Assembly: GCA_028749205.1 (NCBI GenBank)
Contig: JAQULR010000001.1
Span: 139,833 to 179,125 of the forward strand
Direction: 5' to 3'
Source of the DNA: Acidobacteriota bacterium
Lineage (GTDB): Bacteria > Acidobacteriota > Aminicenantia > Aminicenantales > Saccharicenantaceae
Length of the DNA stretch: 39,293 nucleotides
The notes beneath the pieces were generated by a model, which was given only the letters and a program-made list of their open reading frames with translations, was not told the DNA's origin and did not search any database. The translations under genes were made by a program, and so were the position numbers. Shown here in pieces: positions 24,504-32,198 of the stretch (position 1 is its first letter; every line of letters starts with the position of its first letter).

Positions 24504-26618
24504 ATGGAAAAAGAGACTCAAAAACTGACAGCCATTGCCACCGAAGATCTGGCTGTAGTTGAACAAGAATTACTTCGGACCAATCGCCCGCAATCCACGG
24601 CCGAGCTAGCAGAAAAGTTGGCCTTTGCCAAAACTGCCAGTCAGAGAAACCAGCTGGTAAAAATTTATGACCCCTATGCCCGCTATGAGGTGGGAGATTT
24701 TATTTATAAAGAATATGATGAGAATCTACAGGTGGGGAGCAAGGCTACCGAACATTTTCAGGGGGGAGTGGTTTTAAGAGTCATTAACAAGGTTAGTTAC
24801 CAGGATTATCATTGCGAAATGCTGGAAGTGGGTTATGACGGTGGGGGCGTTTTCCGCAAATACATTGATTACATGAAAAAGACCCACACCAAAGTTCTGC
24901 TGCCATCAAACCTGGAGAATAAAAACCTGGAACCGAAAACTCTGGATCAAGAGCAGGACCCCCGACTGACCGAACTTCCCATGACTGAGAAAGACCTGAA
25001 AACTTTAGAAAGAAACTTGCGAAAAGCTCTGGCTTCAACAGCTAATTTCTTTGGCTGGAATGATTTATGGCAGTTGAGCTCTAAGAGGCCAGAAATACCT
25101 GAGGAAAAAATAAAAGAAATTTCTGAAGCCTTAGCTGGCTCCAGAACTTCGGTCTCGACAAAGGATTTAGTTAAGAACTATTTTAACTTAGAGCCTTCCT
25201 CGGACCTATTTGAACTCTATTGTCTCAGTTTGAATCAACTCCTGGAGAAAAAATTCCGGCGAGAATTCATCTGCCTGTCAAGTGAAGATTGGGGAAAATG
25301 GCATCTTAAGAGCGTTCTGAATAATCTACCGGTTGGGCTACCAATTTCAGCAGAAGCTGCTGCTGTTCCTGATTTAGGAGAGGCCGAAGGCCTGCAGCAT
25401 ACCCTGGTGGAGAATTTTCCTTTTAAGGTTTATTTGACCTGGCGAGAGATTTTATCCGGAGCGATAAGAATTCCCAGAAGCCTGAAAAGGGAATTTAATT
25501 CTCGAGAATACCAGTTAGTGGATGATGAAGACGGAACCTCCTATACGGTTTATTATTTCCCTGAAGGTAATTATCTGATAGGCCTGGCTGAATATTTCCG
25601 TAATAACAATGTGCCCCAGGGTGCCAGCTTGACTCTGGATAAAAAGGGACCAGGCCGGTTAGCTTTCTGGGTAAAAAAGTCTAAAAAGAAAACCGCCACC
25701 ATCGTTCTGGATTATGATCCAAAGACCAGCCGGTTTTCTATTTCCCCGCTAGAGGTCTTTACCCTGGCTATGCCCAACAAGAGTCTTTACCTGGAAAAGG
25801 AAGTGGTGGAAAAGCTGCTTCAACTTTATGATGATTGTGGGCCAGATGATCTCAGGCAACTGCTGGTCAAGATTCTGACTACACCCGAACTTACAGGCAA
25901 CAGCCGGGCAGTTCATTTTTTAAGGGCTTACCATATGGCCGATCTGATCAAGGCGACTACTCCTGAAGACGTTGAATATGTCCTTAACAATGGGCCCGAA
26001 TTCGTGGCTTCAGAAAAAAAAGAAGGCCTGTTCTTCTACCAGGAAGTAAAGGTGGCCGAAGAAATGGCGGCTGAAGAAGAAGTCAGAGCAGAGAGCTCTT
26101 TACTGCAATCACTGGCTGAGCAATTAGCTGCTGGAGAGGCTGAACAAGAGGGATTGGTTGAAGCTCCGGCTCCTGAGGTAGCACCACAGCCGGTGACAGA
26201 ACCTAGCCCGACCGAAACCGAGGCTTCAACTACCGGCCCTCCAAGAGATGAAATACAGGTCAAGCTTGAGCCTCTAAAACAGGAAAAAGAAAAGGTTAAG
26301 GCTAAAGAAAAACCAGCCAAAAAGCAAAAAGTTAAAAAGGCTCAAGATAAAGGACTGAAGCCCAGAAAAAGTGAGCGTCGCGCTATAGAAGAAAAAATCG
26401 CCGAAGAAGAATCAGAGATAGAAGCCCTGGAAGCTATTAAGGCTCAGGAAGAAGAACAGGAATCCGAAGCCGAGGCCGAAGAAGCCATTCCTGTAGATAT
26501 TGAGGTGACCAAAGAGGAGCCAAAGTTCGGGTTCTTTGCCGAAATGCTTAAGTCTGCCCTGGGTAAAAAGCAGCCTGAAGAAGAAGAAAAACAAGAAGAG
26601 GAAGAAGGGAAAAAATAA
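24504..26618 (+). CDS. Large unrecognised protein, possibly nucleic-acid-binding, with charged tail
   Basis: A 704-residue protein with no family I recognise. Residues 15-50 look like a helix-turn-helix (RPQSTAELAEKLA). Residues 54-130 look like a small beta-barrel beginning YDPYARYEVGDFIYK. Residues 160-280 are helical. Residues about 310-400 (LTWREILSGAIRIPRSL to NVPQGASLTL) recall the layout of B3/pseudobarrel DNA-binding domains, by eye only. From about 540 the chain is low complexity: Ala/Glu, then Pro/Thr, then Lys-rich (KEKPAKKQKVKKAQ), ending in Glu runs. It starts three bases after the carbamoyltransferase stop, so it is probably the fourth gene of that operon. It ends convergent with the SelB-like gene. 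Confidence 0.8.
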   Translation: MEKETQKLTAIATEDLAVVEQELLRTNRPQSTAELAEKLAFAKTASQRNQLVKIYDPYARYEVGDFIYKEYDENLQVGSKATEHFQGGVVLRVINKVSYQDYHCEMLEVGYDGGGVFRKYIDYMKKTHTKVLLPSNLENKNLEPKTLDQEQDPRLTELPMTEKDLKTLERNLRKALASTANFFGWNDLWQLSSKRPEIPEEKIKEISEALAGSRTSVSTKDLVKNYFNLEPSSDLFELYCLSLNQLLEKKFRREFICLSSEDWGKWHLKSVLNNLPVGLPISAEAAAVPDLGEAEGLQHTLVENFPFKVYLTWREILSGAIRIPRSLKREFNSREYQLVDDEDGTSYTVYYFPEGNYLIGLAEYFRNNNVPQGASLTLDKKGPGRLAFWVKKSKKKTATIVLDYDPKTSRFSISPLEVFTLAMPNKSLYLEKEVVEKLLQLYDDCGPDDLRQLLVKILTTPELTGNSRAVHFLRAYHMADLIKATTPEDVEYVLNNGPEFVASEKKEGLFFYQEVKVAEEMAAEEEVRAESSLLQSLAEQLAAGEAEQEGLVEAPAPEVAPQPVTEPSPTETEASTTGPPRDEIQVKLEPLKQEKEKVKAKEKPAKKQKVKKAQDKGLKPRKSERRAIEEKIAEEESEIEALEAIKAQEEEQESEAEAEEAIPVDIEVTKEEPKFGFFAEMLKSALGKKQPEEEEKQEEEEGKK

Positions 26619-26746
26619 CCTGATCTTTATCTACTAACGACAAGCACTATTTTAAGTCTGGGCTGTTCATTAAACTAACCAAGTATGCATCTTTGTTCCA
26701 AAGATAATCTATCGGGCTTCGAATAATCCAGCTTAATATTGTCCGG

Positions 26747-27841
26747 TCATAAGATCAATCGTTTGTTCCCTATTCTTCTGGTTAGACCTAGTTCATCCAA
26801 AAACTCGAGAAGGGGGATGGCGTATTTTCTGCTAAGCCCGGTTAGTCTTTTAAATTCTCCGACTGTCAAATCTCTCCGGCCACGCGCCTTTAACTCACTT
26901 AGCTGGGTTTTCAAACTATTCAACCAGTCGGAGTGAATCCAGAATCCCTCCTGGCTCTTAACAATTTTTTTCTGACGGAGCAAGAGATCCAGCAAGGTAT
27001 TGAGACGGCTGGGATGGATTTTGAATTTTTGGGCTAGCTCATCAAACGAAGCCAAAGAAAATTTTTCCTGGCGAAGGAGATTTTCCACGGCCTTCATCAC
27101 CTCGGCTTCTTCAGAAGAAACTCGAGTTTCAAAACTGCTTAAGGCAGCCAGATCTTTTGTCAGGATTACCTGGCCGTCTTTAGCCAGGCGCTTCAGAGCT
27201 AAAAGCAAAATCTGCCTTGGGAGTGAGAAGCGGTCTTGTATCTTTTTTAGAGGGACACCCTGTTCCTGGGGTCTTTTGCGGTGATAACTTTCTATATAAT
27301 CGTAGATTTTCTTTACCAGAAAACTGAAGCTTCTCTGGCTGAGAATGAACAAAGGGGAAAATGACAGGATGTAAATCTGGCCTTCTTTTTCCAGGTTCAT
27401 AGCCAGCGGCAAAAGCTGTGGCGGTCTCAGCTGGCAGAAAGTACCGATGTCTTCTTCCCTTAAGCCTTTGATGCCAGCTTCATCGGCCAAGGCCATAACC
27501 AGGTCTTCTTCTGACCCGGTCAATCTATCCAGCCAGGCGACGAGTTTATCCTCCTTTTGTTTTTTTATCCGGTCGGCTTCAGGGCAAATTACTCGGAGCT
27601 CCAGGGTTTCTCCTTCCTGGTTGGGCTTAAAGTTCAGGCGGTCATTCCAGACCAGAGCTTCAGGCAAGCTAGTCCGGACCAGTAAATAGGGTTGCGATAG
27701 TCGTGGGGAGAGGGCCGAAGTAGATTTAAAAGTCGCAGAATATCCCTTCTTACCCAGAAAAATCTTGCCTGCCAGTTGCTGGTCAGGTCGCAGTGAGCTA
27801 TTTTCGGCAACGGCATAAAACCTGCTTTCAGAAGCTTTCAT
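26747..27841 (-). CDS. SelB C-terminal-like winged-helix protein without GTPase domain
   Basis: A 364-residue protein. The C-terminus (TVGEFKRLTGLSRKYAIPLL, FLDELGLTRRIGNKRL) is the diagnostic last winged helix of selenocysteine elongation factor SelB. Three further winged-helix-like repeats precede it (about 190-330). The first 110 residues resemble a decayed SelB domain III. The EF-Tu-like GTPase (P-loop, NKxD) is entirely missing, and the upstream sequence is rnr, so this is not a simple frameshift. SelB winged helices bind SECIS RNA hairpins, so RNA binding is inferred. The ATG at 27841 has GAGG upstream; a start at 27859 would overlap the rnr stop by 4 bases. Confidence 0.82.
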   Translation of the reverse strand: MKASESRFYAVAENSSLRPDQQLAGKIFLGKKGYSATFKSTSALSPRLSQPYLLVRTSLPEALVWNDRLNFKPNQEGETLELRVICPEADRIKKQKEDKLVAWLDRLTGSEEDLVMALADEAGIKGLREEDIGTFCQLRPPQLLPLAMNLEKEGQIYILSFSPLFILSQRSFSFLVKKIYDYIESYHRKRPQEQGVPLKKIQDRFSLPRQILLLALKRLAKDGQVILTKDLAALSSFETRVSSEEAEVMKAVENLLRQEKFSLASFDELAQKFKIHPSRLNTLLDLLLRQKKIVKSQEGFWIHSDWLNSLKTQLSELKARGRRDLTVGEFKRLTGLSRKYAIPLLEFLDELGLTRRIGNKRLIL

Positions 27842-27855
27842 TTTTCCCTCGGATC

Positions 27856-29934
27856 TCATCTATGAGTTAGGTTGTTCTGGTAACCGGCCAGGGCAAATTC
27901 TACTTTTTTTAGCAAGGGATTACAGCTTACCAACACCACTTTTATTCTATCCCCGAGCGAGAAGGTGGTGCCGGTTTGCTGGCCCCGCAATATCTTTTCA
28001 TTTTTTCTTAAGAAGAAGTCGTCTCCCAGGGCATGATAGGGAACAAGTCCCCCTACGAAATAATCATCTAACTCCACCACCAGACCGGCCCGGTTAATGT
28101 CAGTGATGATTCCGTTGAATTCCTGACCGAGTTTGTTTTTTAGCAGCCTGAGGATTCTCCATTCTAATAGCGACTTTTCTGCTTCATCAACTATTCTTTC
28201 CCGCTGGGAGCAATGCCTGGCGATTTCTCCAAGAGGCCAGGGACCTGGCTTTTTCCCAGTCAGAGCTCTTTTAAGCAACCGGTGAATTACCAAGTCTGGA
28301 TATCGCCTGATAGGCGAGGTGAAATGAGTATAGGCTACCTGGCCTAAGCCAAAATGTCCGCAGTTTTCTTCCGAGTAAACTGCCAGTCTCAGAGATCTCA
28401 GAACCTGAATGGTGATAAATTTTTCTTCGGGCCGGTTTCGAAAATGTTCGATAATCTTTTGAAGGTCCGATGATTTTATCTGGCTGGACTTTGGCAGGCT
28501 AAGGCCAAAATGGATTAGCAGGTTTCTTAATTTCTCCAGGTCAGAATGAGCTGGGGGCGGGTGTACCCGGTAGAGACAAGGATAATTTAACCTGGTTAGA
28601 TAATTAGCTACCGCCACATTGGCTATCAACATAAATTCTTCAATCAGGGCGTGAGCTTCATTTTGCTCTGAAGGCACCACTGCAGTCAGGAAGCCTTCTT
28701 GATAAACTAGCTCTGGCTCTACCAGGTCAAAATCCAGGCTGCCACGCTTGAGTCTCTTGGCCTTTAAGATTCGGGCCAGTTTTCTCATTTCCATGAGGTC
28801 CGGTAGAATGTGCCGGTAGCGCTTCTTTTCCTTTGAATCGTCCTGAAAAATCTTAAACACCGAGGTGTAAGTCAACCGTTCCACAGTCTTAATAACCGAA
28901 GGATGAAAATCAGTTTTAACCAGGTTACCCTGGTGGTCTATTTCCATCAAGGCGGTGACTGTCAGGCGAGGCACTCTTGGTCTCAGGCTGCACAGGTTAT
29001 TAGATAACTTTTCTGGCAGCATTGGTAAAGTCAGCTCAGGGAAATAGGCGCTGGTACCCCTTAAATAAGCTTCCTGGTCTAAGGCTGATCCAGGTTTTAT
29101 ATAATTGGAGACATCAGCAATATGAACCCCAAGCAGATAATTTCCATTAGTCAATCTCTTGATACTGACAGCGTCGTCAAAATCCCGAGCTTTTTCCCCG
29201 TCGATAGTTACCGTTGTCCATTTTTGGTAATCAGTTCTTCCTTTTAGGTCTTGGGGCCTCGGGTGATCAGGTAGAGACTCAGCTTGATTCAAGGCCGGTT
29301 CAGAAAATTCTTTGGGCAGGTTATGCTGGTTGATGACCACTTCCAGATCTACTCCTGGTTCATCCTGATAGCCAAGTATTCTGATCAGCTGGAGAGAGCT
29401 GCGGTCTATTTCTACAATCTGTCCCGGAGCTGGTTTTTTACGCCCCTTAAGCTTAAGGGGCAGGGCTTCTTCAAACAGGGTATCCATGGGCAGAATATAA
29501 GGCTGATAATTGATTTCCAAAAAAACTCCATAGAGCGAGGTCCGGCCCGGTTTAATTATTCTGACAATCCGGCCTTCAGGCTTGCCCGGGAGACCTTTTT
29601 CTCTGACCGCCACTTCCACCAAGTCTCCGGTCACGGCTCCCCCGGTTTGATGGGGAGGTATAAAGATGTCCCCTGAACCCTGGTCAGGATTTTCCGGGGT
29701 GAGGAAACCGAAGCCTCTGGGATTTAGAGAAAAAATTCCTCGAATTAAACGGGGACTGGTACTTCTTAAAATCCGGTCTCCTTTAGTTTTTAACAACCCT
29801 TTCTTTTCCAGATATTTCAAAGTTCCTGGTAACTTCCTTCTTTCTTTCTTATCTAAATTCAGACCTCTTACTAATCGGTTAAGGGTAACCGGCTTGTCGT
29901 TCTTTTTCATGAATTGCATTATTTTTGTTTCCAT
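27856..29934 (-). CDS. rnr: Ribonuclease R
   Basis: A 692-residue 3'-5' exoribonuclease of the RNB family. An N-terminal winged helix (residues 1-50) is followed by cold-shock OB folds (RGIFSLNPRGFGFLTPEN), the RNB catalytic core with TIDGEKARDFDDAVSI (metal aspartates), YTHFTSPIRRYPDLVIHRLL, and a C-terminal S1 domain (GIITDINRAGLVVELDDYFV). The lysine-rich tail of the E. coli enzyme is missing. AAGGA precedes the ATG. The 3' end touches the SelB-like gene, so an RNA-binding partner and this nuclease may be made together. Confidence 0.95.
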   Translation of the reverse strand: METKIMQFMKKNDKPVTLNRLVRGLNLDKKERRKLPGTLKYLEKKGLLKTKGDRILRSTSPRLIRGIFSLNPRGFGFLTPENPDQGSGDIFIPPHQTGGAVTGDLVEVAVREKGLPGKPEGRIVRIIKPGRTSLYGVFLEINYQPYILPMDTLFEEALPLKLKGRKKPAPGQIVEIDRSSLQLIRILGYQDEPGVDLEVVINQHNLPKEFSEPALNQAESLPDHPRPQDLKGRTDYQKWTTVTIDGEKARDFDDAVSIKRLTNGNYLLGVHIADVSNYIKPGSALDQEAYLRGTSAYFPELTLPMLPEKLSNNLCSLRPRVPRLTVTALMEIDHQGNLVKTDFHPSVIKTVERLTYTSVFKIFQDDSKEKKRYRHILPDLMEMRKLARILKAKRLKRGSLDFDLVEPELVYQEGFLTAVVPSEQNEAHALIEEFMLIANVAVANYLTRLNYPCLYRVHPPPAHSDLEKLRNLLIHFGLSLPKSSQIKSSDLQKIIEHFRNRPEEKFITIQVLRSLRLAVYSEENCGHFGLGQVAYTHFTSPIRRYPDLVIHRLLKRALTGKKPGPWPLGEIARHCSQRERIVDEAEKSLLEWRILRLLKNKLGQEFNGIITDINRAGLVVELDDYFVGGLVPYHALGDDFFLRKNEKILRGQQTGTTFSLGDRIKVVLVSCNPLLKKVEFALAGYQNNLTHR

Positions 29935-29959
29935 AGGAATTTTCCTTCTAAGATATTTT

Positions 29960-30604
29960 TCAGTAATAGAAGATTGACAGATGGGGGATTCGGTAAATCT
30001 GGCGTATTTTCTTTACCAGCCAGATTTGTTGAATTTCCGAGAGCTGATAATCAGATTTTCCTGGGTATTCTTTCCGCACCTCTTCCAAAGCAGCTGTTTT
30101 TTCGTTCTCTGAGGTTTCGTCCCAGATCATCTCTTCTAATTTTTCATCAAGAGCTTCCAGAACAGCTTCGTCGGGTTTTTCGGCCTCAAGACAGGCTAAG
30201 GCTTCCTCCAGGGGCTCTCGTAAATAGCTGATTGCCTGAGGTAGATTTTTCAGGCAAGCTTCAACTTCCTGTTTAGCACGGGATATTTTTTCAGTCTGTT
30301 CCACCAGGGCAGCTTTCTTTCCGACCAATCGTTCTTGATATTCAGAGTAAGCTCTTAGAATTTCCTTCTCACACTGGCTCAGGGAATAGATCCTCTTTTT
30401 CCTTTTTCTGAGCAACTGCCGGCTGAAGGTCCGGTCTATACCCTCCAGGATGGCTTCCAAGGGGATATGGAGCTTTTCCCATTCTGCAATCAGGGCGACA
30501 TCTCTTGGCGGTAAAAAGAACAGGGAAGTCTGGTGCTCGAGAAAAGCCCGGGCGATTTTCTGATAGTATTCCTGGCGTTCTGTCTGGCTCTGGCTTTGAC
30601 TCAT
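29960..30604 (-). CDS. Conserved hypothetical protein with helical N-terminal domain
   Basis: A 214-residue, largely helical protein. Residues 12-62 (YYQKIARAFLEHQ, DVALIAEWEKLHIPLEAI, GIDRTF) have the W-x3-IPLE-x4-GI pattern seen in hypothetical proteins related in layout to DnaD/phage replication modules. The middle (about 90-150) is coiled coil and acidic, and the C-terminus is aromatic (IPHLSIFYY). There is no catalytic motif or membrane segment. It overlaps coaX by 4 bases and lies 25 bases before rnr, so it belongs to the same operon. Function unknown. Confidence 0.75.
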   Translation of the reverse strand: MSQSQSQTERQEYYQKIARAFLEHQTSLFFLPPRDVALIAEWEKLHIPLEAILEGIDRTFSRQLLRKRKKRIYSLSQCEKEILRAYSEYQERLVGKKAALVEQTEKISRAKQEVEACLKNLPQAISYLREPLEEALACLEAEKPDEAVLEALDEKLEEMIWDETSENEKTAALEEVRKEYPGKSDYQLSEIQQIWLVKKIRQIYRIPHLSIFYY

Positions 30605-31386
30605 GGTTCTGCATTCTCCAAGGTCCTGTTCTTCTGGTAAATCAGACAGAGGCCTTCTAAAACCAAATTGGGCTCGTGGAAATTTATTTCGGGGATTTCA
30701 CTGGAGATCAGCCCGGCTAAGGCTCCGGTTACTACTACCTGTGGTCTGGCAGAGAGCTCGGTGGAAATTTGAGAGACGATATTTCTAACGAGACCAATAT
30801 AGCCGTAATAAAGTCCTGATTGCATGCTGGTGACCGTGGACCGGCCTATGACTGACTTTGGCTTTCTAACTTCAATTCGGGGTAACCTGGCAGTGCGTAA
30901 GTAAAGAGCTTCAGCGGAAATTTGAATACCAGGAGCAATAGCCCCTCCGAGATATTCTCCCTTTTCTGAGATGACATCGAAGGTAGTGGCCGTTCCGAAA
31001 TCCACTACCAGGCAGGGGCCGCCATATTTTTCGTAGGCCGCACAGGCCAGTACGATTCGGTCGGGACCAACTTCAGCGGGATTTTCGTAAAGTATGGGCA
31101 TCCCAGTCTTAATGCCAGGCCCAACCACCAGAGGTTTAATCTTAAAGAATTTTTCACAGGCTGATTGAATGATTGGAGTTAGCGGTGGCACCACAGAGGA
31201 GATAATAGCTTCTTTTATTTTTAGGTTGGCGAAACGGCCATGGCTAAGTAAATTGTTCACTATTATTCCATATTCATCAGCAGTTTTTCTCGGGTCGCTA
31301 TTAATTTTCCAGTCAGCCAGAAGCTTTTTCCCTCTGAAAAGGCCAAGACCAATGGTGGTATTACCAATATCGAAGACTATTAACAT
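30601..31386 (-). CDS. coaX: Type III pantothenate kinase
   Basis: A 261-residue ASKHA-fold kinase for the first step of coenzyme A synthesis. Motifs are the N-terminal phosphate loop FDIGNTTIGLGLF, VGPDRIVLACAAYEKYG, VVDFGTATTFDVI (catalytic Asp) and GGAIAPGIQISAEAL. Type III enzymes need a monovalent cation and are not feedback-inhibited by CoA. AGGAG lies six bases before the ATG. It overlaps birA by 7 bases; birA-coaX is a very common bacterial pair. Confidence 0.96.
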   Translation of the reverse strand: MLIVFDIGNTTIGLGLFRGKKLLADWKINSDPRKTADEYGIIVNNLLSHGRFANLKIKEAIISSVVPPLTPIIQSACEKFFKIKPLVVGPGIKTGMPILYENPAEVGPDRIVLACAAYEKYGGPCLVVDFGTATTFDVISEKGEYLGGAIAPGIQISAEALYLRTARLPRIEVRKPKSVIGRSTVTSMQSGLYYGYIGLVRNIVSQISTELSARPQVVVTGALAGLISSEIPEINFHEPNLVLEGLCLIYQKNRTLENAEP

Positions 31387-32171
31387 TTCTTACTCCTGTT
31401 GTCATGATAAGGCAAGATTCTGATTATTTCAGAAGCCTGAAAAGCTCTGGTTATGGAGCCAATTTTAAGTTGCAACCTTCCCTTCTCATCAATCCCCTGG
31501 AACTTTCCGGCTATCGGCCCTTCTGGGCTACTCAAGACCAAACCTTGCCCCGGAGCGAGTGCTGAGCGTTTCTGGTACCTTTCTATTATTAGGTTATCCT
31601 GCCCTTTTTGAAGCTTATTATACCAAAACTGAAGGCTCGAACCAAGTAATCTGAACAAGTTGTCGGCTTTCCAGGTCTGATTGGTAATAAGATAAAGGGA
31701 GGTGGCCCCAGTCGAGATTTCAGATGGAAAATCCGACGGCCGATGGTTTAAGTTGACTCCGATCCCGGCCACCACCTGGGCTAAGCTGTGGCTGGAGGTT
31801 TGAGCTTCGCAGAGTATCCCCCCGAGTTTTTTACCTTGATAGACCAGGTCATTCGGCCACTTCAAACGGACTTCTACCTTGCTAAAATCCTGGATAGCTT
31901 CAACCGCCGCCAGACCGACTGTAAGGGGTAGAAGATTCAGGCTGGAAAGTTGAGGACGCAAAATAAAAGAAACATACAGGCCCTTTCCAGAAGCTGAGTG
32001 CCACTTTCTTCCTTTTGTCCCCCGGCCGGCTATCTGTTCCTGAGCCAGAACCGCCCAGCCTTCTGGGAAATTAAGGTTAGCCAGACGTCTGGCAAAATCA
32101 TTGGTTGAGAAAATCAACTGGAACTTAAAAACTGGAGGCCCGACGCCGCTAATTTTTTTGGTGGCTGGCAT
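31380..32171 (-). CDS. birA: Biotin-[acetyl-CoA-carboxylase] ligase, monofunctional
   Basis: A 263-residue ligase that activates biotin and attaches it to carboxyl-carrier proteins. The biotinyl-AMP site reads AGRGTKGRKWHSASGKGLY, then LKWPNDLVYQGKKLGGILCE and VAGIGVNLNHRP. The C-terminal SH3-like domain is present (APGQGLVLSSPEG). There is no N-terminal helix-turn-helix, so it is not a biotin-operon repressor. A 12-base palindrome sits just before the ATG and no SD is clear. It follows valS by 27 bases and overlaps coaX. Confidence 0.94.
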   Translation of the reverse strand: MPATKKISGVGPPVFKFQLIFSTNDFARRLANLNFPEGWAVLAQEQIAGRGTKGRKWHSASGKGLYVSFILRPQLSSLNLLPLTVGLAAVEAIQDFSKVEVRLKWPNDLVYQGKKLGGILCEAQTSSHSLAQVVAGIGVNLNHRPSDFPSEISTGATSLYLITNQTWKADNLFRLLGSSLQFWYNKLQKGQDNLIIERYQKRSALAPGQGLVLSSPEGPIAGKFQGIDEKGRLQLKIGSITRAFQASEIIRILPYHDNRSKKC

Positions 32172-32172
32172 T

Positions 32173-32184
32173 ATAGATATCTAT
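32173..32184. repeat. 12-base palindrome before birA
   Basis: ATAGATATCTAT is a perfect palindrome between the valS stop and the birA ATG, ending one base from the start codon. It may be chance, or a weak hairpin or operator that affects birA translation in the absence of an SD. Confidence 0.25.
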
Positions 32185-32198
32185 GGTTAAAGGATCGA

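Noticed and set aside
26619-26746. Terminator between the convergent 704-residue and SelB-like genes
   Set aside because: I found no stable stem followed by a T-run on either strand in this 128-base gap.
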